Shown here piece by piece: positions 1-5,066 of a DNA stretch of 5,066 bases (positions within the stretch are counted from its first letter, which is position 1; each line of letters starts with the position of its first letter). The notes under the pieces were generated by a model. That model worked only from the letters and a program-made list of their open reading frames with translations, did no database searches and had not been told where the DNA came from. The position numbers were made by a program, and so were the translations under genes. The DNA comes from Pedobacter sp. (lineage in GTDB: Bacteria > Bacteroidota > Bacteroidia > Sphingobacteriales > Sphingobacteriaceae): the NCBI GenBank assembly GCA_030149995.1, contig JASLGV010000207.1, positions 1 through 5,066 on the forward strand. Reading direction: 5' to 3'.

Positions 1-1
1 T

Positions 2-577
2 GTAACCAATCTGGGTTTAGAAAATACAAACGTAGAGCTAAATGGCAATGGGACTATTAAAGTGAATGCTACCCTTGAAACAACAGCTCCTAATATCTAT
101 GCTATCGGTGATGTAATCGGTGGCGGGATGTTGGCCCACAAGGCAGAAGAAGAGGCGGTGTTTGTTGTCGAAACAATAAATGGACAAAAACCGCATATAC
201 ACTATAACCGTATTCCTGCTGTTGTTTATACCTGGCCAGAGGTTGCTTCGGTAGGTGCTACAGAAGAAGAATTAAAAAAACAAGGATTAGCATACCATGT
301 TGGCAAGTTTCCATTTGCGGTAAATGCCAGAGCCAGGGCTGGTATGGAAACAGATGGTTTTGTAAAAGTACTTTCTGACCCCAAATACGGCGAATTATTG
401 GGGGTGCATATTATAGGTGCCCGAGCCGCAGACTTAATAGCACAGGCAGTTGTAGGCTTGGAATATGAGGTTACAGCGAAAGATATGGCTTCCGTTTGCT
501 ATGCACATCCAACCTATGCTGAGGTATTAAAAGAAGCATATACCATTGCATCAGGCAAGGCATCTTTGAATATTTAA
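2..577 (+). CDS. lpdA: Dihydrolipoyl dehydrogenase (E3), C-terminal part, 5' end outside window
   Basis: This is the end of a flavoprotein that reoxidises dihydrolipoyl groups with NAD+ in 2-oxoacid dehydrogenase complexes or the glycine cleavage system, in the cytoplasm. The frame is open from base 2, giving 191 visible residues of about 465 usual for the family. Visible first is the FAD-contacting segment 'APNIYAIGDVIGGGMLAHKA' (about 89-148). The dimerisation domain follows, starting near 'RIPAVVYTWPEVASVG'. The active-site His-Glu pair sits in 'AHPTYAEVLKEA', with His at 506-508 and Glu at 521-523. The redox disulfide and Rossmann motifs lie upstream of the window. A GTG at 62 is internal, because homologous sequence continues before it. 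The tail 'SGKASLNI' differs from the common '...IHM' ending, so this may be a secondary paralogue. The fold assignment is sure; which complex it serves cannot be told. Confidence 0.93.
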   Translation, partial: VTNLGLENTNVELNGNGTIKVNATLETTAPNIYAIGDVIGGGMLAHKAEEEAVFVVETINGQKPHIHYNRIPAVVYTWPEVASVGATEEELKKQGLAYHVGKFPFAVNARARAGMETDGFVKVLSDPKYGELLGVHIIGARAADLIAQAVVGLEYEVTAKDMASVCYAHPTYAEVLKEAYTIASGKASLNI

Positions 578-594
578 TTGTTAATTTTATAAGA

Positions 595-1029
595 ATGACA
601 GAACAATTCAGGCTTGCAACCATCGAAGATTATCCAAGAATTATGGAAATCTGGGAATCAGCGGTAAGCGCTACACATCACTTTCTAAGCGAGGAAGATT
701 TTATACATTTTAAACAGGTTATTCCAACAGATTATCTGCCCAACCTGGAGGTATTCTTACTTATCGAAAATGAGATACCTATCGGATTTTCTGCAGCAGC
801 AGAAGGAAATCTGGAAATGCTTTTTATCCATAATGATTTTCGAGGGAAAAAATACGGTAAAAGGCTATTTCAATTTATGAAAGCGAGCTGTGCTGTTGAT
901 AAGGTCGATGTCAATGAACAGAATATTCAGGCTATTGGCTTTTATGAAAAATTAGGTTTTAGGGAAATAGGAAGATCTGAGCAGGATGGTTCGGGTAAAA
1001 ACTATCCTATTATACATATGGGGCTTTAA
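595..1029 (+). CDS. GNAT-family N-acetyltransferase, YjaB-like
   Basis: This is a 144-residue cytoplasmic acetyltransferase predicted to move an acetyl group from acetyl-CoA to an amine; the substrate is unknown. The acetyl-CoA pyrophosphate loop is visible as 'RGKKYGKRL' (about residues 83-91), after the beta-4 strand 'LEMLFIHNDF'. The C-terminal motif 'VNEQNIQAIGFYEKLGF' and the following 'GRSEQDGSGKNYPIIHM' closely resemble what I recall of E. coli YjaB, as does the N-terminal 'WESAVSATHHFLSEEDF'. Length is almost that of YjaB (147). It starts 17 bases after the lpd stop with no strong Shine-Dalgarno, which is normal in Bacteroidota. No terminator separates it from lpd, so readthrough is plausible. 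The family call is firm; the YjaB subgroup is from memory of motifs. Confidence 0.9.
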   Translation: MTEQFRLATIEDYPRIMEIWESAVSATHHFLSEEDFIHFKQVIPTDYLPNLEVFLLIENEIPIGFSAAAEGNLEMLFIHNDFRGKKYGKRLFQFMKASCAVDKVDVNEQNIQAIGFYEKLGFREIGRSEQDGSGKNYPIIHMGL

Positions 1030-1073
1030 AAGAAAACCTGCTTAAAATTAAATATATTATTAATTATACACAT

Positions 1074-1529
1074 ATGATTGACGGACTATATGAAACACAT
1101 ATTCAGGTGAGTAACTTGAACGCAGCTGTTCAGTTTTATACTGAAATCATAGGACTGCAACTGGCACATTACGATGAAACCAGACCTATCGCATTTCTTT
1201 GGATCGGTGAAAACAAGAAGGCAATGCTCGGACTGTGGGAACAGCCGGAGAATTTACAGAAGAGACACTTTGCTTTCAGCTGTTCCAAAGATTTTATTCT
1301 AAAATCTGCAAATACTTTTTTACAGGAAAGAGAATTAAAAGCGTATAATTTCCTTAAAGACGGTACCAACGAACCAATGGTTTTTGCGTGGATGCCTGCA
1401 TTAGCACTTTACTTTGACGATCCAGACGGAAATCAGCTGGAGTTTATCCATATTCTGGAAGGTGAAAGTAAACCAGAGCTTGGTGTGGTTAGTTACGAAA
1501 AATGGACAAAGCTGAATTCATCTCATTAG
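1074..1529 (+). CDS. VOC-family protein (glyoxalase/bleomycin-resistance fold)
   Basis: This is a 151-residue single-chain VOC protein made of two beta-alpha-beta-beta-beta modules. The first module opens with 'YETHIQVSNLNAAVQFYTEIIGLQL', the classic start of the fold. The second ends with 'YFDDPDGNQLEFIHI'. Residues His9, His65 (in 'KRHFAF') and Glu123 are at the positions where family members bind a divalent metal, so it may be an active metalloenzyme such as a lyase, isomerase or thiol transferase, or a drug-binding protein. Which of these cannot be read from sequence. The gene follows the acetyltransferase after 44 AT-rich bases in which I see no clear promoter. It ends 6 bases before the methyltransferase, so those two are probably cotranscribed. 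Confidence 0.9.
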   Translation: MIDGLYETHIQVSNLNAAVQFYTEIIGLQLAHYDETRPIAFLWIGENKKAMLGLWEQPENLQKRHFAFSCSKDFILKSANTFLQERELKAYNFLKDGTNEPMVFAWMPALALYFDDPDGNQLEFIHILEGESKPELGVVSYEKWTKLNSSH

Positions 1530-1535
1530 AACAAT

Positions 1536-2342
1536 ATGAATTTAGCAGAAAACTATTTAGACATCAATCGTCATTCGTGGAATACAAGGACAGAGACACA
1601 TCTCAGATCTAATTTTTATGATTTGGAGGGTTTCTTGAATGGCAAAAATTCGTTAAACGATATCGAACTCCGTTTACTCGGAAACTTGTCTGGCAAATCG
1701 GTCTTACACCTGCAGTGTCATTTCGGACAGGATAGTATTTCTTTAAGCCGTTTAGGCGCTGAAGTTGTTGGTATTGATTTATCCGATGCGGCTATTTATC
1801 AGGCACAACAATTGGCCAAACAACTCCATACTTCCACGGAGTTTATTTGCAGTGATGTGTATGATTTGCCCAGTCATTTAGATCGTCAGTTTGATATTGT
1901 CTTTACCAGTTATGGGACTATCGGGTGGCTCCCTGACTTGGATAACTGGGCGCAGGTCGTTTCAAGATTTTTGAAACCAGGAGGTAAATTTGTTTTTGTT
2001 GAATTTCATCCATTTGTTTGGATGTATGATTCGGCTTTTAAAACAATTGACTACAGCTATTTTAATACAGGCCCCATTGTAGAAACAGAAACCGGGACTT
2101 ATGCGGATAAAGAAGCCAAAGTGGAATTGAAATCAATCGGTTGGAATCATAGTTTAGGCGAGGTTATAGGTGCATTGATGAAAAATGATTTGGAATTAAA
2201 TTCCTTTGAAGAATTTAATTATTCACCTTATCCTAATTTCAATAATTCCGTTGAATTTGAGCCTGGAAAGTTCAGGATTGCTCATCTAGGCGATAAGATC
2301 CCAATGTTGTATGCTTTGACGGCATCAAAAAAAAAGAGATAA
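1536..2342 (+). CDS. Class I SAM-dependent methyltransferase
   Basis: This 268-residue cytoplasmic enzyme is predicted to transfer a methyl group from S-adenosylmethionine to an unknown small molecule. Motif I is 'VLHLQCHFGQDSISL' (about residues 56-70), a variant of the usual E/DxGxGxG loop typical of one methyltransferase subgroup. The acidic residue that binds the SAM ribose is Asp81 in 'VVGIDLSDAAI'. The adenine-region motif is 'CSDVYDLP' (105-112), then 'FDIVFTSYGTIGWLPDL' (119-135) and the post-motif 'FLKPGGKFVFVEFHP' (145-159). The C-terminal third is a substrate cap containing 'ETETGTYADKEA' and 'FEPGKFRIAHLGDKIP'. It starts 6 bases after the VOC gene. A run of nine A at 2327-2335 just before the stop codes for lysines; slippage there would only change the last residues. 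Family certain, substrate unknown. Confidence 0.92.
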   Translation: MNLAENYLDINRHSWNTRTETHLRSNFYDLEGFLNGKNSLNDIELRLLGNLSGKSVLHLQCHFGQDSISLSRLGAEVVGIDLSDAAIYQAQQLAKQLHTSTEFICSDVYDLPSHLDRQFDIVFTSYGTIGWLPDLDNWAQVVSRFLKPGGKFVFVEFHPFVWMYDSAFKTIDYSYFNTGPIVETETGTYADKEAKVELKSIGWNHSLGEVIGALMKNDLELNSFEEFNYSPYPNFNNSVEFEPGKFRIAHLGDKIPMLYALTASKKKR

Positions 2343-2379
2343 ATAAAATATAGGCTTTTTCAACCTAAAAAAAATACGT

Positions 2380-2745
2380 ATGGAAATTAACATAATTACA
2401 ATAGCTGATGAGAATATCGCTGAAATTGTAGGTGAAGGCGTTTTTATCAAAACAGCGGATGAGGCCGTCCAACTTATGATGGACTGCAAATATGGTCATA
2501 ATGCTTATAAAGCTATTTTTTACCAGGAGAATATCACGGCAGATTTCTTTGCGTTAAAAACCAAACTGGCGGGTGAAATTCTACAAAAATTTACGCAATA
2601 TGGTTTTGATATTGCTATCGTTGGTGAATTTTCGAGCTATGGAAGCAAGAGTCTGAATGACTTTATTTACGAAAGTAATAAGGGAGGCAAGATCAACTTT
2701 GTGGAAAGCAAAGCTGTTGCTTTGGAAAAATTAAGTAAGCCATGA
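2380..2745 (+). CDS. DUF4180 domain-containing protein
   Basis: This is a 121-residue cytoplasmic protein of unknown function. The whole length matches my memory of the DUF4180 family: an N-terminal strand region 'IAEIVGEGVFIKTADEAVQLM', a middle 'ITADFFALKTKLAGEILQKF' (about 53-72), and the strongly conserved end 'AIVGEFSSYGSKSLNDFIYE' continuing into 'SNKGGKINFV' (about 79-108). Alternating strands and helices suggest a small alpha/beta fold. There is no signal peptide or membrane segment. The start follows 37 spacer bases with an A-rich stretch (AAAAAAAA near 2367-2374), the usual Bacteroidota translation context. Its stop overlaps the start of the hydrolase gene in ATGA, so the two are likely translated together, which hints at a shared role. 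DUF4180 has no established activity that I know of. Confidence 0.88.
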   Translation: MEINIITIADENIAEIVGEGVFIKTADEAVQLMMDCKYGHNAYKAIFYQENITADFFALKTKLAGEILQKFTQYGFDIAIVGEFSSYGSKSLNDFIYESNKGGKINFVESKAVALEKLSKP

Positions 2746-3578
2746 AAAGTATCTTTAAATCAGAGGCAGGAAAGTTACAAATCATCAAAGCTTATGATGA
2801 AGCTTTGCAAAAGTTGGATGGACAGTTACAATCAAGCTTTATTCACACAAGCTTTGGTGATACGCACCTCTTAACTAATGAAAATGAAGGAAAAGAAGTC
2901 CTGTTACTGTTGCATGGCGCCTCATCAAATGCCAGCTCCTGGCTTTCGGACTGGGAAATCTACAAGAAAGATTTCCGCATTATTGCAATAGATATAATTG
3001 GTGAAGCAGGGAAAAGTGCCGAAACAAGACTTCCTTATACGACTAACGACTATGCCAATTGGCTTAACGAAGTACTAACTGCCCTTGATGTTCAGAAAGT
3101 AAACATCGTTGGTTTATCTCAGGGGGGTTGGTTAGCCATTCGTTTTGCAAGTTCTTTCCCTCAAAAAGTAAATAAAATAGTGCTACTTGCCCCGGCCGGA
3201 ATTGTTCCAACCGAGGGAAAGTTTATTCTTAAAGCGATTTTATATAGTCTATTAGGAACTTTAGGAAAGAAAAAAATAAATAAACTTGTACTTGGGGGCC
3301 AAGTGGTAGACCCAAAAGTTAGGAGCTTTATGGATTTAACGCAAAGTAATTTTCAAGCGCGGATGGATAAGGAATATCTATTTAAAGATCAAGAGCTTAG
3401 AAAAGTTACCATGCCTACATTGTTTATTGGCGGAGCAAAAGATGTTATTCGCTCTGCAGATAAGATAGCCGCACGCCTTCAGGCCGTATTGCCAAATTTC
3501 AAGTCGATCATTGATCCTGCAAAGGGCCATGTGTTAGTCGATACCGCAGCGACTATTAATCAGTTTTTAAAAGGATAA
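2742..3578 (+). CDS. Alpha/beta hydrolase
   Basis: This is a 278-residue alpha/beta-hydrolase-fold enzyme, probably an esterase or related hydrolase in the cytoplasm. The oxyanion-hole motif is 'LLLHGASSNASSW' (HG at 58-59). The strand-turn 'IIAIDIIGEAGKS' is at 80-91. The nucleophile elbow 'VGLSQGGW' puts the catalytic serine at 126. The acid is likely Asp234 in 'FIGGAKDVI', and the base His263 in 'AKGHVLVD', so the triad is complete. A cap region lies at about 155-215. There is no signal peptide. It overlaps the DUF4180 gene by 4 bases and lacks its own Shine-Dalgarno, which supports translational coupling. The hairpin at 3589-3634 follows 10 bases after the stop, so this is probably the last gene of the unit. 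Substrate is unknown; haloperoxidase-like or carboxylesterase activity would also fit this fold. Confidence 0.92.
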   Translation: MKSIFKSEAGKLQIIKAYDEALQKLDGQLQSSFIHTSFGDTHLLTNENEGKEVLLLLHGASSNASSWLSDWEIYKKDFRIIAIDIIGEAGKSAETRLPYTTNDYANWLNEVLTALDVQKVNIVGLSQGGWLAIRFASSFPQKVNKIVLLAPAGIVPTEGKFILKAILYSLLGTLGKKKINKLVLGGQVVDPKVRSFMDLTQSNFQARMDKEYLFKDQELRKVTMPTLFIGGAKDVIRSADKIAARLQAVLPNFKSIIDPAKGHVLVDTAATINQFLKG

Positions 3579-3588
3579 ACCGTTAAAC

Positions 3589-3634
3589 AGCAAGGGGTCT
3601 TAGATACGTTGTACGTATTTTTGTATCCCTTGTT
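3589..3634 (+). terminator. Two-tier hairpin after the hydrolase gene, likely transcription terminator
   Basis: The outer arms 3589-3598 (AGCAAGGGGT) and 3625-3634 (ATCCCTTGTT) pair over 10 positions, two of them G-U. Inside them, ATACGT (3604-3609) and ACGTAT (3613-3618) form a perfect 6-bp stem around a 3-base loop, extendable by a G-U and an A-U pair. An asymmetric internal loop separates the two tiers. It starts 10 bases after the hydrolase stop, the right place for a terminator. The run of T after the outer arm is weak (TAATCTTTCT), so it may instead act as a 3'-end stabiliser, or as a protein site on DNA. Confidence 0.55.
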
Positions 3635-3801
3635 AATCTTTCTGCAATGTTCCTTTGAAATAGAACGAGTGTTTTTACAAATTATTCTTTTGAAGAACAT
3701 TTGTAGCTTAAACCAAATAGTGAATACGGATTTGCAAGCTATTCTGCTATTTTAAAATAAATAACCTTAAGTGAGGAATTACCTTTACAAAAACTAAAAA
3801 A
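3635..3801. other. AT-rich spacer with short inverted repeats, no gene seen
   Basis: No convincing coding sequence is visible here. It contains AATGTTC (3646-3652) facing GAACATT (3695-3701), TAGCTT (3704-3709) facing AAGCTA (3736-3741), and a perfect 12-base palindrome TATTTTAAAATA (3748-3759). Short sites like these are expected by chance in AT-rich DNA. TACCTTTA (3780-3787) resembles the Bacteroidota -7 element TAnnTTTG at all but the last base, and lies 14 bases before the small reading frame at 3802, but I found no well-spaced -33 partner. Confidence 0.4.
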
Positions 3802-3945
3802 ATGAAAAAACAGATACTAACCTACTCCAGCACTCAAAATTTCCCCCTGAAAATAGGTTATAAGAATAATAATTCCATCAGATTCCGGAATAGACTAAGC
3901 AAAAAGGAGCCTACCCATGATTTATGTGAAGTAGTCAAGACTTAA
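3802..3945 (+). CDS. Small 47-residue hypothetical reading frame, possibly a gene 5' end cut by the insertion sequence
   Basis: An ATG after an A-rich stretch opens 47 codons starting MKKQILTYSS and ending LCEVVKT. The start context, with runs of A before it and MKK at the beginning, looks like a genuine Bacteroidota start. The product is basic, with no hydrophobic core for a signal peptide or membrane helix and no double-glycine leader. I do not recognise it. The stop codon TAA (3943-3945) lies within the candidate left end of the insertion sequence, so this could be the 5' part of a longer gene whose remainder lies beyond the element. It could equally be a chance reading frame in spacer DNA. 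Confidence 0.3.
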   Translation: MKKQILTYSSTQNFPLKIGYKNNNSIRFRNRLSKKEPTHDLCEVVKT

Positions 3946-3984
3946 TCTGACAGTTGCAATAAATTAACAACTGAAAAACAGATT
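3941..3984 (+). repeat. Inverted repeat before the transposase, candidate left end of the IS481-type element
   Basis: AATCTG (3944-3949) and CAGTTG (3951-3956) face CAACTG (3968-3973) and CAGATT (3979-3984), giving two perfect 6-bp arms with an asymmetric bulge and an 11-base loop. It lies just before the transposase ATG at 3991, the usual place for a left terminal repeat of such elements. The exact IS boundary and any target duplication cannot be fixed, because the right end is outside the window. The fold may also limit translation of transposase from outside transcripts; that is inference. Confidence 0.4.
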
Positions 3985-3990
3985 TGAGTT

Positions 3991-5066
3991 ATGACTACAC
4001 AAGAAAAAATCATCAAGAACAAACTGGGTGTTTTAGAACTTGCCCAGCATTTAGGGAATGTATCAAGAGCCTGTAAAGTAATGGGCTATTCCAGAGACAG
4101 CTTCTACAGATTCAAAGAATTGTATGATCAAGGGGGTGAACTTGCACTGCAGGAACTTTCCAGAAGAAAGCCCGTGTTAAAGAACCGAGTAGAAGAACAT
4201 ATTGAAAAAGCTGTTGTAGATCTGGCCATAGATCAACCTGCGTTAGGCCAGTTACGTGTTTCTAATGAGCTGAAAAGCAAGGCATATTGATATCCCCTGG
4301 AGGAGTTAGGAGTATATGGATGCGTCATGACTTGCAAACCTTCAAGCTTAGATTAAAGGCATTAGAGGCAAAGTCTGCGCAGGAAGGCATTGTTTTAACA
4401 GAAGCCCAGCTTGTAGCTCTTGAGAAAGCTAAAGAAGAGAAAAAGGCACACGGCGAGATCGAAACCCATCATCCTGGATATTTAGGTGCTCAGGATACTT
4501 ATTATGTTGGGAACATCAAGGGGGTTGGACATATATATCAGCAGACTTTCATCGATACCTACTCCAAAGTCGCTTTTACAAAGCTGTATGATCGCAAGAA
4601 TGCATTAGTTGCCGCAGATATGCTAAATGATCAGGTAGTGCCATTTTTCGAGCAGCATGACTTAAGGTTGTTAAGAATCTTAACAGATCGGGGAACAGAA
4701 TATTGTGGTGTAAGAGATCAGCATGAATATCAGCTCTATTTAGCCATTGAAGATATAGATCATACGAAAACCAAAGCAAAAAGCCCTCAGACAAATGGTA
4801 TTTGTGAACGTTTCCACCGAACTATTCAAGACGAATTTTATGCAGTTGCATTCAGAAAGAAAGTATACCGTAGCATTCTGGAGCTCCAACACGACCTGGA
4901 TCGGTGGATGACTTATTATAATCAGGACCGCACCCATACCGGAAAGTATTGCTTTGGGAAGACTCCCATGCAAACCTTTAACGATACGATTCATCTGGCT
5001 AGGGAAAAGATGCTGGAGACGTTAAAAGAAGAGCAACTTGTTACTTATCCAATGCCAGAGAATAAG
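3991..5066 (+). pseudogene. IS481-family DDE transposase, frameshifted and incomplete at the window edge
   Basis: This encodes a cut-and-paste style integrase-core transposase. The first frame (3991-4290, 99 codons) carries a helix-turn-helix region, '[20 protein letters not shown]' (residues 21-40), and ends at a premature TGA. Homology resumes in the -1 frame from 4281 ('[20 protein letters not shown]') and stays open to base 5066. Joining the frames gives 359 visible residues with no stop yet. The catalytic triad is intact in the second part: Asp in 'FIDTYSK' (4554-4556), Asp in 'LTDRGTEY' (4686-4688) and Glu in 'QTNGICERFH' (4806-4808), with 39 residues between the second Asp and Glu. The joint reads AAGGC where AAGGGC would keep one frame, so one G seems lost. 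This copy is probably inactive unless the base is a sequencing error. Confidence 0.85.

Larger units (their letters stand above)
3941..5066 (+). mobile_element. Partial IS481-family insertion sequence, right end outside window
   Basis: The element is defined by the frameshifted transposase and the inverted repeat just before it. The left boundary near 3941 is a guess from the repeat and from the spacing to the transposase. The right terminal repeat and the target duplication are beyond base 5066. It lies downstream of the likely terminator at 3589-3634, so its insertion would not break the accessory gene cluster. Confidence 0.6.

Noticed and set aside
62..577. GTG at 62 as the start of a separate 171-residue gene
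   Set aside because: The frame is open to base 2 and the preceding residues ('VTNLGLENTNVELNGNGTIK') belong to dihydrolipoyl dehydrogenase, so the GTG is an internal valine codon.
582..589. TAATTTTA before the acetyltransferase gene as a Bacteroidota -7 promoter element
   Set aside because: The nearest TTTG (565-568) is only 13 bases upstream, too close for the usual -33 partner, and the last base of the element does not match.
1169..1369. Reverse-strand open frame inside the VOC gene
   Set aside because: It lies opposite a well-supported gene and its cysteine- and serine-rich translation matches no family I recognise.
2353..2367. Small TAGG...CCTA inverted repeat between the methyltransferase and DUF4180 genes as a terminator
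   Set aside because: The stem is only about 4 bp and would not be stable enough to end transcription.
3646..3701. AATGTTC/GAACATT inverted repeat as an operator or IS end
   Set aside because: The arms are only 7 bp with 42 bases between them in AT-rich DNA, which chance can explain.
4270..4290. Programmed -1 ribosomal frameshift site
   Set aside because: No canonical slippery heptamer is present in phase at the joint, and IS481-type transposases are normally a single frame; a lost G explains it more simply.
4576..4994. Two overlapping reverse-strand open frames inside the transposase
   Set aside because: They lie opposite conserved integrase-core sequence and overlap each other in different frames, so they are shadows.

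Overview
The window reads like an ordinary chromosomal segment of a low-GC member of the Bacteroidota, probably a Sphingobacteriaceae or Flavobacteriaceae relative. This is inferred from AT-rich spacers, A-rich stretches instead of strong Shine-Dalgarno sites before the starts, and protein families (the 'LHLQCHFGQD' methyltransferase, DUF4180) whose sequences here resemble Bacteroidota versions. No rRNA, tRNA or CRISPR array was found.

Layout, all on the + strand. Bases 1-577 hold the C-terminal part of a dihydrolipoyl dehydrogenase whose start lies outside the window. Bases 595-3578 hold five small accessory genes: a YjaB-like GNAT acetyltransferase, a VOC (glyoxalase-fold) protein, a class I SAM methyltransferase, a DUF4180 protein and an alpha/beta hydrolase. 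Gaps are 17, 44, 6 and 37 bases, and the last two genes overlap by 4 bases (ATGA). They could be one transcript, at least in pairs (VOC with methyltransferase, DUF4180 with hydrolase). A two-tier hairpin at 3589-3634, just after the hydrolase, probably marks the end of the unit.

Bases 3579-3990 are a gene-poor spacer. It holds the hairpin, some short AT-rich palindromes, and a 47-codon reading frame (3802-3945) whose stop codon lies in what may be the left end of an insertion sequence. Bases 3991-5066 are an IS481-family (DDE) transposase gene. It is split by a one-base deletion near 4281 and is still open at the last base of the window, so the right end of the element is not visible.

Functionally, the lpd gene belongs to central metabolism (2-oxoacid dehydrogenase complexes or glycine cleavage). 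The five following genes are small-molecule modification or detoxification-type enzymes with no obvious shared pathway. I do not see a convincing new defence or biosynthetic system. The points most worth checking are the broken transposase, its left end with the truncated small reading frame, and the translationally coupled DUF4180-hydrolase pair.
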